Of a DNA stretch of 64,000 nucleotides, positions 55,465 to 63,890 are shown piece by piece. A model generated the notes under the pieces. That model saw only the letters and a list, made by a program, of their open reading frames with translations. It did no database searches and was not told where the DNA came from. The first letter of the stretch is position 1, and each line of letters begins with the position of its first letter. The position numbers and the translations under genes are program-made. The stretch is from Crenobacter intestini (GTDB taxonomy: Bacteria; Pseudomonadota; Gammaproteobacteria; Burkholderiales; Chromobacteriaceae). The stretch is from the NCBI RefSeq assembly GCF_004919095.1, contig NZ_STGJ01000005.1, forward strand, positions 143,340 through 207,339, given 5' to 3'.

Positions 55465-56901
55465 TCAATGCCAGCGCGTCTGCTGCTCGGTCAGCGCGAT
55501 GCCCGCCTCCTGCATGCACTCGACGAGGTCCTGCCAGCAGGCCTGGCGGTCGGACGCGACGTCGGGCACCACCAGCCACGGCGTGCGCGCGATCGCCTCG
55601 CCGCCGCGCGCCTTGAGCGCGACCTCGTAGCCCTGCAGTTCGGGCTGGTACTCGGCGACGGCCTCGAGGTCGCGCAGGTGCGCGAGCCCCGCCGCGGCGA
55701 CGGCAACACTCAGCCCCAGCCGCTTGCGGTTCCACGCACGCACGCCGGCCTCCAGCGCCTCCCAGATCGGCAAGGGCGCGAACAGCTCGGCCTCGCCGTA
55801 CTCCATCTCGTTGCTGATCGCCTGCTGCACCAGCGGCATGGTCGCGTCGAGCGCCTTGCGCGCCTTCTGGCGCACCTGCTGCGCGTCGAGCACGCCGCGC
55901 TCGACGATGAACGGGATCCACGCGATCACCAGCTGCGCGTCGCCCGTCTGGTTGGCCGCCTCGAAGGTCGCGCGCGCGGCCTCCGGGTCTTCCGGCGCGA
56001 TGTCGCAGCCGGCGTCCATGATGGGCGCGAGGTGGATCAGGCTCTGGCACGCGCGCTCGTTGAGCATGTCCAGGGTGAACAGCGTCGGCGACATCCACAG
56101 GATGGCCTTCTCCGGCACCTCTAGCGCGTCGGCCAGCGCGACCTCGACCCGCTCCATCAGCGGGAAGTGCCACCACACGCCGCCCTTGGCGCGCGAGAAC
56201 GCGATCGGCATCGCCCACAGCTCGAACGACGCGAAGCTGCCGTCCTTGCGGATCACCTCGGGGTTGGCGATCAACTTGCGCGCGGTGTCGACCAGTTGCG
56301 CGCGCGCGGCGGCCTCGCCCTGCAGCGCGAGCTGCGCCTCGGTGAACACCGCCTGGTCACCGCCTTGCAGCGCGAGCTGCACGCTGGCGGCCAGCTGCAC
56401 GCGCGCCATCGGCTGCGCCGCCGCCTCGCGCGCCTTCGCCATCAGGTCCTGGATCGCCGCCTGGCGCTCGGCCGGCGGCAGGGGCTCGGTCGGCACCACG
56501 CGCATCTCGCGCGCCGGCGGGTTGGTGTCGCGCTCCTGGTACGCCAGGTTCAGGCGGTCGTACACGGTGATCGCCTCGTCGCAGATGCGCTGCAGTTGCG
56601 CGGCGGTCGGCGGCTCGTCCCAGAAGTTGAAGTCGAACAGCCTGAAGCCCTTGTTGCACACGTAGACGGTGATGTTCTCTTCGTCGTCGAACAGCACCGC
56701 GCTCGCGTACGCTTCGCTGTCGCGGCCGGCAAACGGCGTGTCGTCGTGGCCGACCAAGCGGCAGATGAACGCCGGCTCCTCGGTATGCACGATGTACTCG
56801 CAGGGCTCGAGCCCCTTGTCGTCCACCGCGTCGCCAAAGATGAAGCGGCTGGGGATGAAGGGGTCGCCCTTGATGCGTGCGTTGCGGGGATGCGGTTTCA
56901 T
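55465..56901 (-). CDS. Conserved hypothetical protein, 478 residues
   Basis: A large soluble-looking protein I cannot assign. It has no signal peptide or clear membrane helix, is rich in Ala, Glu and Asp, and contains many aromatic residues in FRLFDFNFWDEPPTAAQL and GGVWWHFPLMERVEVALADALEVPEKAILWMSPTLFTLDM. The ends are charged and its codon use is ordinary for the window, so it is an inherited gene and not recent transfer. ATG 56901 (MKPHPRNARIKGDPF) chosen; an upstream in-frame ATG is possible. It is 70 bases from the divergent-side cyclase start and shares its strand; no functional link is evident. Confidence 0.75.
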   Translation of the reverse strand: MKPHPRNARIKGDPFIPSRFIFGDAVDDKGLEPCEYIVHTEEPAFICRLVGHDDTPFAGRDSEAYASAVLFDDEENITVYVCNKGFRLFDFNFWDEPPTAAQLQRICDEAITVYDRLNLAYQERDTNPPAREMRVVPTEPLPPAERQAAIQDLMAKAREAAAQPMARVQLAASVQLALQGGDQAVFTEAQLALQGEAAARAQLVDTARKLIANPEVIRKDGSFASFELWAMPIAFSRAKGGVWWHFPLMERVEVALADALEVPEKAILWMSPTLFTLDMLNERACQSLIHLAPIMDAGCDIAPEDPEAARATFEAANQTGDAQLVIAWIPFIVERGVLDAQQVRQKARKALDATMPLVQQAISNEMEYGEAELFAPLPIWEALEAGVRAWNRKRLGLSVAVAAAGLAHLRDLEAVAEYQPELQGYEVALKARGGEAIARTPWLVVPDVASDRQACWQDLVECMQEAGIALTEQQTRWH

Positions 56902-56968
56902 GGCGTTCCGGATAATGGCTGGCGTCGTTGCTGAGCCGGTCATTGTACCGCGCACGCACGCACCGGTG

Positions 56969-57424
56969 TTAACCGAGCGGCCGCACGAAGTGGAACGACT
57001 GGATGGTGAAGCCCTCGCGGAAGTAGAAACGGTGCGCGTCGGTGCGCCAGGTGCCCGAGTCGAGCGCGAAGAACGCGCAGCCCTGTCGCGCGGCCTCGGC
57101 GTCGCACGCGGCGAGCAAGGCCTTGCCCACCCCTTGCGAGCGGTACGCCTCGCCCGTCACCAGGTCGTCCAGGTACAGCCGCCGCCCCTGGTAGGTGTTC
57201 TCGTAGATTCGCCACAGCGCGACGCCCTGCACCTGGCCTGCGTCATCCAGCGCGACAAACATCCGCGCGCCGCCGGCAAACACCCGCGCCATCGTCGTCC
57301 GGTAGCCCGCTGCGTCTTCGGGCAGGGCGGGGCGCAACTGGCGGTGTACCGGCAAGGCGCGCGCGAGCAGGTCTTCGCGCAGCAGCACTCCCGCTTCGTC
57401 CTGCAAAGCCACGACCGTCAGCAT
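56969..57424 (-). CDS. GNAT-family N-acetyltransferase
   Basis: A 151-residue acetyltransferase fold. The acetyl-CoA loop (motif A) is LVTGEAYRSQGVGKALLAACDAEAARQ, preceded by the beta-strand pair VALDDAGQVQGVALWRIYENTYQGRRLYLDDL; FYFREGFTIQSFHF closes the domain. GGGAGG lies just before ATG 57424, inside the rhodanese gene end. The substrate is unknown. Third gene of the PaiB-rhodanese-GNAT operon. Confidence 0.9.
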   Translation of the reverse strand: MLTVVALQDEAGVLLREDLLARALPVHRQLRPALPEDAAGYRTTMARVFAGGARMFVALDDAGQVQGVALWRIYENTYQGRRLYLDDLVTGEAYRSQGVGKALLAACDAEAARQGCAFFALDSGTWRTDAHRFYFREGFTIQSFHFVRPLG

Positions 57425-57816
57425 GTGGCCTCCCCCGCGCAGCCGCACGAGGCGGCGCCGGCACTGCCTTGGCTCGTCGCGTAGCCGTCGCGTTTCCACC
57501 AGTCGAGCCCGCCTAGCAGCTCCTTGACCCTGAAGCCGAGCCGGGAGAGCGCGAGCGCGGTCTTGGTCGACGCGTTGCAGCCTATGCCGTCGCAGAAGGC
57601 GACCAGCAGCACGTCCTGCGGCAAGTGCCCGGTCGAGGCGGCGTCTATCGTGCGGTGCGGCAGGTTGACCGCGCCGGGGATGGTCTCGGCGGCGAACGCC
57701 GCCGCCGAGCGGCCGTCAACAAGCAACAGCGGCTCGCCGCGCGCAAGCGCGCTGTATACGTCGAAACTGTCGGTCTCGTACTCGAGTTTGGCGAGGTAAA
57801 AGTCTTCCGCCTTCAT
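57418..57816 (-). CDS. Rhodanese-domain protein with unusual active-site loop
   Basis: A 132-residue single rhodanese domain (sulfurtransferase). DVYSALARGEPLLLVDGRSAAAFAAETIPGAVNLPHRTID opens the fold and the active loop is FCDGIGCNAST: the loop C-D-G-I-G-C-N lacks the usual terminal Arg of CxxxxR. A Cys cluster (SCGCAGEATC) ends the protein and might bind metal. Its ATG overlaps the PaiB stop by four bases (ATGA), and it overlaps the GNAT gene by seven bases. Confidence 0.88.
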   Translation of the reverse strand: MKAEDFYLAKLEYETDSFDVYSALARGEPLLLVDGRSAAAFAAETIPGAVNLPHRTIDAASTGHLPQDVLLVAFCDGIGCNASTKTALALSRLGFRVKELLGGLDWWKRDGYATSQGSAGAASCGCAGEATC

Positions 57817-58451
57817 GATCTCTCTCCCTGGTCTGCTTCGATCCTGTCCATGGCCGCCGCGACGGCGGCCGACGCGGCGTCGCCGCGCGCGGCGAGCCCC
57901 TGCCGGATGCCCGCCCGCTCGGCCGCGCCGCGGTTCTGGCTCAATTTGTCCTTGCCTTCAAGCGTGCTGATCGCGATTTCGACGCCGACCACCGCCTTCA
58001 GCATCGCGGCGATGAAGTCGGCCGGCGCATCACCCACCTGCCAGTTGGCGCCAAGCGCGCCCTCCTGCGCTTCGGTCAACGCCGCCATCTGCGCGCGCAA
58101 CCACGCGGCGTCGTCGACGACGCGCAGGCGGCCGTGTGCGTGCACGACCCGATAATTCCAGGTCGGCACCACCCGCCCGTGCTCGGCCTTGCCGGGCAAC
58201 CAGCCCGGCGAGACATAGGCGTCGTCCGCGCCGAAGATCGCCAGCACCTCGGCGCCATCGCAGGTGGACAGCGGGTTGGCCCGCGCGACATGGCCGCGCA
58301 GCACGCCTTCTTCCGCGTCCGGCCACAACACGACGGCGTCGGCGGCGAGACTGCCGCCTTGCAGCCGCACCAGGTGGGCGAGCGGGTGCGCGCGCATCAG
58401 CGCGTAACACTCGGCGGGGTCGTTGGCAGCAAACAAGGGTGGGCAATACAC
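57813..58451 (-). CDS. PaiB-family FMN-binding protein
   Basis: A 212-residue member of the FMN-binding negative transcriptional regulator family (PaiB), with a flavoreductase-like fold. YCPPLFAANDPAECYALMRAHPLAHLVRLQGG, GHVARANPLST, FGADDAYVSPGWLPGKAEHGRVVPTWNYRVVHAHG and VGVEIAISTLEGKDKLSQNRG are all family blocks. GTG 58451 is chosen because GAGG lies eight bases upstream and the family begins MYxPxxF; a GTG three codons earlier is an alternative. In B. subtilis PaiA is an acetyltransferase partner, and here a GNAT gene is in the same operon. Confidence 0.92.
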   Translation of the reverse strand: MYCPPLFAANDPAECYALMRAHPLAHLVRLQGGSLAADAVVLWPDAEEGVLRGHVARANPLSTCDGAEVLAIFGADDAYVSPGWLPGKAEHGRVVPTWNYRVVHAHGRLRVVDDAAWLRAQMAALTEAQEGALGANWQVGDAPADFIAAMLKAVVGVEIAISTLEGKDKLSQNRGAAERAGIRQGLAARGDAASAAVAAAMDRIEADQGERS

Positions 58452-58493
58452 GCGGGGCACCTCGGCAAGGAATTAACGCTTATCATAGGGCGG

Positions 58494-58520
58494 CAAGTGG
58501 CCCATGATCAGGGCCACTTG
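58494..58520. promoter_or_regulatory. Ten-base palindrome between the PaiB operon and the MocR gene
   Basis: CAAGTGGCCC (58494-58503) and GGGCCACTTG (58511-58520) form a perfect inverted repeat with a seven-base spacer. A further half site, GGACCACTTG, overlaps the MocR start codon (58534-58543 region). This is the expected position for an operator controlling both divergent units. Confidence 0.7.
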
Positions 58521-58532
58521 AGCAGACAAGGG

Positions 58533-59999
58533 ATGGACCACTTGCACAAGGACTGGCTGACCGAGGCGCTGCTTGCCGAACACTGCCGCGGCGCGCAGAC
58601 GCTCGCGCACGCGCTGCGCCGCTGGATCGCCGCCGGCCGTCTGCCCAGCGGCGCACGGTTGCCGTCGAGCCGCGCGCTCGCGGCCGAACTGGGCATCGCC
58701 CGCGGCAGCGTCAGCGCGGCGTACGAGCAACTGGTCGCCGAGGGCTACCTCGCCGCCCGCCACGGCAGCGGCACCTACGTCAGCGCACCGGTGCGACCGG
58801 CCACGCCGGATGCGCCGCCCGCCGCCCACCCGCGCGGCCTGTCCGCACGCGGCCACGCGCTGGTTCAGGCAAGCCGGCTGCCGGCCGGGCTGACCGGCGC
58901 CTTCGCGCCGGGCATGCCGGAAATCGCGCGTTTTCCGCACGCGACCTGGCAGCGGCTGCTGGGGCAAGCGCAGCGCCAGGCCAGCCTCGAGCTGTTCGGC
59001 TACCGGCAGGGCGGCGGCCACCCGCTGCTGTGCGAGGCACTCGCCGACTACCTGACGCTGTCGCGCGGCGTGCGCTGCGACGCCGCGCAAATCCTGATCG
59101 TTCCCGGCGCGCAGGCCGCGCTCGAACTGACCGCGCGCCTGCTGGCCGAGCCCGGCGACACCGCGTGGGTCGAGGAGCCCGGCTACGGCGGCGCGCACGC
59201 GGCGTTCGACGCGGCCGCGCTGTCCATGCACCCCATGCCGGTCGACGAACACGGCCTGGCACCCAAGGGCGCAGCAGCCGCCCCCGCGCCGCGGCTGATC
59301 TACCTGACCCCGTCGCACCAGTACCCGGGCGGCATGGTGATGCCCGTCACCCGCCGCCTCGAGCTACTGGAGACCGCCGCGCGCCACGACGCGTGGCTGG
59401 TCGAGGACGACTACGACAGCGAATTCCGCTACAGCTCGGCACCGATCCCGGCGCTGCAGGGGCTGGACCGGCAGGGGCGCGTGATCTACGTCGGCACCTT
59501 CAGCAAGGTGCTGTACCCAGCGCTGCGACTGGGCTACCTGGTGCTGCCTGACGCGCTGGTCGACCCGTTCCGGCGCGCCGCCGCGCGCCTCTACCGCGAA
59601 GGGCACTACCCCGCGCAGGCCGCGCTCGCCCACTTCATCGCCGACGGCCACTTCGCCCGCCATATCCGCGCGATGCGCGAACTCTACCGGCAACGCCAGG
59701 CGCTGCTGCGCGCGGTGCTCGCGCGCGAACTGGGCGACGCGCTGCCGCTGTCCGCCGGCGAAGCCGGCCTGCACCTGATCGCCCGCCTGCCCGACGCCTT
59801 CGACGAAGACGCGCTCTCCCGCCGCGCCGCCGATGAAGGTCTGTGGCTGCGCACCTGGCAGCGCCACTGCCTGGCGCCGACCGATACGCGGGCGTTGGTG
59901 CTCGGCTACGCGGGGGTCGAGGAGCAGGCGCTCGCTCACGCCGCCACGCACCTCGCCCGCCTGCTGCAGGCCTCCGACGGCTTCGCCGGCCGGCGCTGA
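58533..59999 (+). CDS. MocR/GabR-type regulator (GntR helix-turn-helix plus aminotransferase fold)
   Basis: A 488-residue protein with an N-terminal GntR winged helix (LAHALRRWIAAGRLPSGARLPSSRALAAELGIARGSVSAAYEQLVAEGYL, about 20-72) and a C-terminal class-I aminotransferase-like domain (about 115-480). The PLP lysine is in GTFSKVLYPALRLGYL, and the Asp/Tyr motif VEDDYDSEFRY is present, so PLP binding is expected. ATG 58533. It is divergent from the PaiB operon across a perfect palindrome and probably regulates it. Effector unknown, likely an amine or amino acid derivative. Confidence 0.93.
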   Translation: MDHLHKDWLTEALLAEHCRGAQTLAHALRRWIAAGRLPSGARLPSSRALAAELGIARGSVSAAYEQLVAEGYLAARHGSGTYVSAPVRPATPDAPPAAHPRGLSARGHALVQASRLPAGLTGAFAPGMPEIARFPHATWQRLLGQAQRQASLELFGYRQGGGHPLLCEALADYLTLSRGVRCDAAQILIVPGAQAALELTARLLAEPGDTAWVEEPGYGGAHAAFDAAALSMHPMPVDEHGLAPKGAAAAPAPRLIYLTPSHQYPGGMVMPVTRRLELLETAARHDAWLVEDDYDSEFRYSSAPIPALQGLDRQGRVIYVGTFSKVLYPALRLGYLVLPDALVDPFRRAAARLYREGHYPAQAALAHFIADGHFARHIRAMRELYRQRQALLRAVLARELGDALPLSAGEAGLHLIARLPDAFDEDALSRRAADEGLWLRTWQRHCLAPTDTRALVLGYAGVEEQALAHAATHLARLLQASDGFAGRR

Positions 60000-60049
60000 T
60001 CCTTGTCAAATCCCATGCGATCAGTGCGGCCATGCCGGAACGCGCACGC

Positions 60050-60055
60050 TATAAT
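60050..60055 (+). promoter_or_regulatory. Perfect TATAAT -10 element before pstS
   Basis: TATAAT 56 bases before the pstS start. No strong -35 is visible. A half site TTGTCAAAT (60003-60011) recalls the Pho box (CTGTCATAAAT...) but is too weak to call. Confidence 0.5.
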
Positions 60056-60110
60056 CCGCCGCTTTTGCGCCGCCTTTAGCCGGTGCGCCACCCCAGACGA
60101 GGTTTTCCCC

Positions 60111-60944
60111 ATGAACAAGCACCGCATCGCGGCCGCCTTTGCCGGCCTGGTCACCCTCCTTGCAGCCGCCCACGCCGGCGCCGCCGACATCGACGCCTTC
60201 AAGGGCCTGTCCGGCAAGCTCGACGTCGCCGGTGGCACCGCGCATATCCCGGTCGTCGAAGACGTCGCCCGCCACGTCTCGCGCGCCAACCCCAACGTCC
60301 GCATCTCGGTCAGCGGCGGCGGCAGCGGCGTCGGCATCCAGAAGGTCGGCGCCGGCCTCGTCGACATCGGCAGCACCGGCCGCGCGCCGAGCGCCGAAGA
60401 AGTCGCCAAGTACAACCTCAAGCCGTTCCAGTTCGCGCTCGACGGCGTCGCCGTCGCCGTCCACCCCGGCAACCCGGTGAAGAACCTCAGCCGCGCGCAA
60501 CTGGCCGACATCTTCAGCGGCCGCGTCGACAACTGGAAAGCCGTCGGCGGGGCCGACCAGCGCATCCACCTGTACAGCCGCGACGAGGCGAGCGCGACCC
60601 GCGAAGTGTTCGTCGACAAGGTGCTCGGCAAGGGCCAGTCGCCGGCGGCGAACGCGACGGTGGTCGCGTCCAACGGCGCGATCAAGACGGCGATCGCCCG
60701 CGACAAGGGCGCGATCGGTTACCTGGGCCTGGGTTACGTCGACGCCAGCGTGAAGCCGGTCGCGATCGACGGCCACGCGCCCAGCCAGGAAAACGCCAAG
60801 TCGGGCGCCTACCCCATCGTGCGCGGCCTCTACTTCAACACCCGCGGCGAACCCAACGCGCTCGCGTCCGCCTTCTACCGCTACCTGAAGACCGGCGAAG
60901 GCCAGTCGGTGATCCGCGCGCACGGCTACATCCCGGCCTTCTGA
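60111..60944 (+). CDS. pstS: Phosphate ABC transporter binding protein PstS
   Basis: A 277-residue periplasmic protein with a signal peptide ([24 protein letters not shown]). The phosphate-binding motif SGGGSGVGIQKVGAGLVDIGSTGRAPSAEE and the YSRDEASATREVF stretch are PstS features. It is shorter than E. coli PstS (346), as in the compact PstS type of other betaproteobacteria. First gene of pstSCAB; the stop overlaps the pstC start by one base. Confidence 0.92.
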   Translation: MNKHRIAAAFAGLVTLLAAAHAGAADIDAFKGLSGKLDVAGGTAHIPVVEDVARHVSRANPNVRISVSGGGSGVGIQKVGAGLVDIGSTGRAPSAEEVAKYNLKPFQFALDGVAVAVHPGNPVKNLSRAQLADIFSGRVDNWKAVGGADQRIHLYSRDEASATREVFVDKVLGKGQSPAANATVVASNGAIKTAIARDKGAIGYLGLGYVDASVKPVAIDGHAPSQENAKSGAYPIVRGLYFNTRGEPNALASAFYRYLKTGEGQSVIRAHGYIPAF

Positions 60945-61780
60945 TGCACGCGCGCCTGACCGGGGCGCTGCTGCGTGCCGCGGCCCAGGTCTCGACGCTG
61001 TGGGTCGTGCTCACCCTGCTGCTCTTCGCGTGGCTGGGCCGCCCGCTGTGGCAGGACCCGGCCGCGCTCGCCTCGCTCGCGGGGTTCAGCTGGAACCCGG
61101 CCGCCGGCCAGTACGGGCTGGGCGCGATGTTCGCCGGCACCCTGCTGCTGTCGAGCGGCGCCCTCGTGCTCGCCTTCCCGCTCGGCCTCTTGTGCACGCT
61201 GTTCGTGCTCGCGCTGGGGCCGCGCGCGCTCGCCCGCCCGCTACGCCAGGTCCTCACGCTGATGGCCGGCGTGCCGACCATCGTCTACGCCTTCGTCGCC
61301 GTCTGGCTGCTGGTGCCGTGGCTGCGCGACAGCGCCGGCGTCGGCATGGGCTTCTCGTGGCTGGCGGCGTCGCTCACCTTGGGGCTGATGCTGGTGCCGA
61401 CCGTCGCGCTGCCGCTGATCGGCGTGCTTGCGCCCGCCGACGCTGCACTCGCTCCAAGCTGCGACGCGCTGGGGCTTCGCCGCGTGCAACGCCTGCTCTG
61501 GGTCACCCTGCCCGCGCATAAGCCGCTGATGCTGTCGGTGCTGCTGGTCGCGGCCGGCCGCGCCGCCGGCGATACCCTGATCGCGCTGATGCTCTCGGGC
61601 AACGCGCCGTGGCTGCCGCAGTCGCCGGCCGACCCCTTGCGCGTGCTCAGCGCGCATATCGCGCTGTCGCTGGCGACCGATACCGAGAGCACCGCGTACG
61701 CGGCAATCTACGCGAGCAGCCTGCTGCTGCTCGCCTGGGTCGGCTTCAGCCACGCCCTCTCGCGCAGGCTCATGCGATGA
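60944..61780 (+). CDS. pstC: Phosphate transport permease PstC
   Basis: A 278-residue inner-membrane permease with about six helices; the EAA-type loop is LAPSCDALGLRRVQRLLWVTLPAHKPLM, and MAGVPTIVYAFVAVWLLV is conserved in Pst permeases. The gene overlaps pstS by one base and pstA by four (ATGA), so the operon is tightly coupled. Confidence 0.88.
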   Translation: MHARLTGALLRAAAQVSTLWVVLTLLLFAWLGRPLWQDPAALASLAGFSWNPAAGQYGLGAMFAGTLLLSSGALVLAFPLGLLCTLFVLALGPRALARPLRQVLTLMAGVPTIVYAFVAVWLLVPWLRDSAGVGMGFSWLAASLTLGLMLVPTVALPLIGVLAPADAALAPSCDALGLRRVQRLLWVTLPAHKPLMLSVLLVAAGRAAGDTLIALMLSGNAPWLPQSPADPLRVLSAHIALSLATDTESTAYAAIYASSLLLLAWVGFSHALSRRLMR

Positions 61781-62637
61781 CGCGCCGCCTGATCGAACGC
61801 GTGGTGATCGCCGCCGCCTGGTGTGCGGCGTTGCTGATCCTCGCCCTGTTCGCAACCATGCTGGCCTTCCTCGTCGCGCACGCGGCGCCGGCGCTGGACG
61901 GCCACCTGCTGTTCGGCGACGCCGACCCTTGGCGGGCGATAATAGGCGCCGAGATGGTGTGGGACGGGTTGTGGCCTGCGCTGGTCGGCAGCGCGCTGTT
62001 GACGCTGATCGCCCTCGCCATCGCGTTGCCGCTGGGCGTCGCCGCCGGCGTCGCCCAAGCCGAGTTCGATTCGCCGGCGCTACGCGCCTCGCGCGCGATG
62101 ACCGACCTGCTCTCGGGCATGCCGTCCATCGTGCTGGGCCTGAGCGGCTTCATGCTGATCGTGCTGTTGCGTGGCGTGTTGCCCACCGCCAACGTCTCCC
62201 TGCTGCTCGCCGCCTGTTGCGTCGCCCTGCTGATCCTGCCCTACCCGACCGTCGCCACACGCCAGGCGCTGCTGCGCGTGCCCGCCGCGCTCAGGCTAGC
62301 CTGTGACGCGCTGGGGATGACGCGGCTGCAGGCAATCCGCCACGTCTACCTGCCCGAATGCCGGCAGGGCATCGTCGCTGGCGCCGTGCTCGCGTGCGGG
62401 CGGGCGCTGGAAGACGTCGCTGTCATCCTGCTCACCGGCGCGGTCGCGAGCTTCGGCGTGCCGCGCAGCGTGTTCGACCCGTTCGAGGCGCTGCCGTTTT
62501 TCATCATGGTGACCGCCAGCGAGTACCGCGACGAGCAGCAGCTCGCGCGCGCTTTCGCCGCCGCGCTGCTGCTGCTTTGCCTCTCCGCCTTGCTGTTCAC
62601 CCTCGCCCGCCGCCTGCAAGGAAAATCCGACCAGTGA
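61777..62637 (+). CDS. pstA: Phosphate transport permease PstA
   Basis: A 286-residue permease with about six helices. The EAA loop is LRLACDALGMTRLQAIRHVYLPECRQGIV, and SGMPSIVLGLSGF is typical of PstA. It overlaps pstC by four bases and pstB by four (GTGA). Confidence 0.9.
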   Translation: MTRRLIERVVIAAAWCAALLILALFATMLAFLVAHAAPALDGHLLFGDADPWRAIIGAEMVWDGLWPALVGSALLTLIALAIALPLGVAAGVAQAEFDSPALRASRAMTDLLSGMPSIVLGLSGFMLIVLLRGVLPTANVSLLLAACCVALLILPYPTVATRQALLRVPAALRLACDALGMTRLQAIRHVYLPECRQGIVAGAVLACGRALEDVAVILLTGAVASFGVPRSVFDPFEALPFFIMVTASEYRDEQQLARAFAAALLLLCLSALLFTLARRLQGKSDQ

Positions 62638-63323
62638 ACGCGATCGAATGCGAAAAGCTGTCGCTCAGCGTGGCCCGGCACACGCTGCTCGACAACATCA
62701 GCCTGAACCTGCCCGCCCACCGGCTGACCGTGCTGCTCGGCCCGTCCGGCTCGGGCAAGACCAGCTTCCTGCGCTGCCTGAACCGCCTGCACGACCCGGT
62801 GCCCGGCGCCCGGGTCAGCGGCCGTGTGCGCGTGCACGTGGACGGCCGCTGGCTCGATCCGTACGCGCCTGCCACCGACCCGGTGGCGCTGCGCCGCCGT
62901 ATCGGCATGGTGTTCCAGCACCCGCAACTGCTGCCCGGCTCGATCCGCCGCAACCTCGAGTTGCCGCTCGCGCTGGTTCACGCGCTGCCGCGCGCGGCGC
63001 TGGCGCAACGCGTCGAAACCGCGCTGCGCGACGCCTGCCTGTGGGACGAGGTGCACGCCCGGCTGGACGCCCCGGCAAGCACACTGTCCGGCGGCCAGCA
63101 GCAGCGGCTGTGCCTCGCGCGCGCGCTCGCCCTGCAGCCGCAAATCCTGCTGCTCGACGAGCCGACCGCGTCGCTCGACGGTGAGGCCGGCGGCAAGCTC
63201 GAGGCTGCGCTGATCGAACTCAAGACGCGCCATACCCTGGTGATGGTCAGCCACAACCCGGCGCAGGCCGAGCGCATCGCCGACCATATCGTCCGCTTCG
63301 AAGCGGGTCGGCTGGTCGCATAA
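62634..63323 (+). CDS. pstB: Phosphate transport ATPase PstB
   Basis: A 229-residue ABC ATPase with a GTG start (62634) that overlaps the pstA stop. Walker A GPSGSGKTSFLRCLNRLHDP, Q-loop MVFQHPQLLPGSI, signature LSGGQQQRLCLARAL and Walker B ILLLDEPTASLD are complete. It is about 25 residues shorter than E. coli PstB, mainly before the signature. No phoU follows. Confidence 0.92.
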   Translation: MNAIECEKLSLSVARHTLLDNISLNLPAHRLTVLLGPSGSGKTSFLRCLNRLHDPVPGARVSGRVRVHVDGRWLDPYAPATDPVALRRRIGMVFQHPQLLPGSIRRNLELPLALVHALPRAALAQRVETALRDACLWDEVHARLDAPASTLSGGQQQRLCLARALALQPQILLLDEPTASLDGEAGGKLEAALIELKTRHTLVMVSHNPAQAERIADHIVRFEAGRLVA

Positions 63324-63343
63324 AGCATCGCACGCACATGCGC

Positions 63344-63379
63344 AAAAGCCCTGACCAGAAAACGGTCAGGGCTTTTCTT
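63344..63379 (+). terminator. Rho-independent terminator of pstSCAB
   Basis: Thirteen-base perfect arms AAAAGCCCTGACC/GGTCAGGGCTTTT (63344-63356, 63364-63376) with a seven-base loop and a following UUUUCUUU. It lies 20 bases after the pstB stop. The A-run on the other side makes it bidirectional. Confidence 0.93.
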
Positions 63380-63496
63380 TGGCGATGCCCTAATTAAAAG
63401 TTGGTGGTACTGTTGCTGACATCGCGGACTGTTCTTGCGGCAGCCACCCTTCCGCGTAGGCTCGCGCCGGCAACAAAGGTGCTGGCGAAGTCTTAA

Positions 63497-63543
63497 GCTG
63501 GCCAACTCGCGATTCGACGGTAGCGAATCGCGAGTTGGCCAGC
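63497..63543. repeat. Long perfect inverted repeat in the intergenic region
   Basis: Twenty-base perfect arms (63497-63516 and 63524-63543), of the kind GCTGGCCAACTCGCG..., around a seven-base loop. A second, looser pairing (CAACAAAG at about 63471 with CTTTGTTG at about 63558) encloses it. The gap from 63380 to 63590 holds no gene; this structure is the only clear signal. No U-run follows, so it is not a simple terminator. Confidence 0.75.
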
Positions 63544-63593
63544 GCCTCGCCTGCGTCTTTGTTGACGGGGAAGTCGCAAGCCTTCGGGGGCGT

Positions 63594-63689
63594 TTGGGAT
63601 GCAAGGGGCTTGTCGCTACAATCTATGGTCAGCCTGAACTTTGCAAGGACAGAATCGTGATGAACAATGACAGGGAACGCTTGCTCTAA
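63594..63689 (+). pseudogene. Promoter, ribosome site and first codons of a probably interrupted gene
   Basis: TTGGGA (63594-63599), a 17-base spacer and TACAAT (63617-63622) form a good promoter. AAGGA (63645-63649) precedes ATG 63660, which opens only nine codons (MNNDRERLL) before TAA at 63687. The IS-like sequence begins about here, so the natural reading is that the insertion element cut this gene after its first codons. A short leader ORF or a 260-base plus-strand RNA ending at the terminator at 63890 are alternatives. Confidence 0.4.
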
Positions 63690-63889
63690 TCTATCCGGAT
63701 TCCTGATGGGCAGCTAAGCCCGATCCATGATGTGAGCCGCGCCTGACGGTCCTCAAAAGCCCCCCAGTCTAGAAGACTGTTGTAGATATCAGGTTGTCCG
63801 TCAGGCCGTGGGCCGGTTGTCGTCATCAGTGTCTGTCATCGCAATAGCAGGCTTTCACTCACCGCCGGGGTCCTCCCGGCGGTTTTTTT
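63690..63889 (-). ncRNA. Candidate guide (bridge/seek) RNA region at the end of an IS110/IS1111 element
   Basis: About 200 non-coding bases directly after the transposase stop codon, on its strand. Folding by eye gives a main stem GCCTGACGG/CCGTCAGGC (63741-63749 and 63798-63806) with an inner hairpin CAGTCT/AGACTG (63765-63779). In IS1111-group elements the recombinase-guiding RNA is encoded downstream of the transposase; in IS110-group it is upstream. The location therefore suits the IS1111 group. Ends and guide loops cannot be defined here because the rest of the element is out of view. Confidence 0.45.
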
Positions 63890-63890
63890 T
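63862..63890 (+). terminator. Rho-independent terminator facing into the IS element
   Basis: Eight-base stem CCGCCGGG/CCCGGCGG (63862-63869, 63875-63882), five-base loop and eight U (63883-63890) on the plus strand. It would stop transcription coming from the interrupted gene's promoter before it runs antisense through the transposase. Confidence 0.9.

Noticed and set aside
63497..63543. Integron attC site
   Set aside because: The arms do not contain the RYYYAAC and GTTRRRY core sites in the right register, and no cassette structure is seen.
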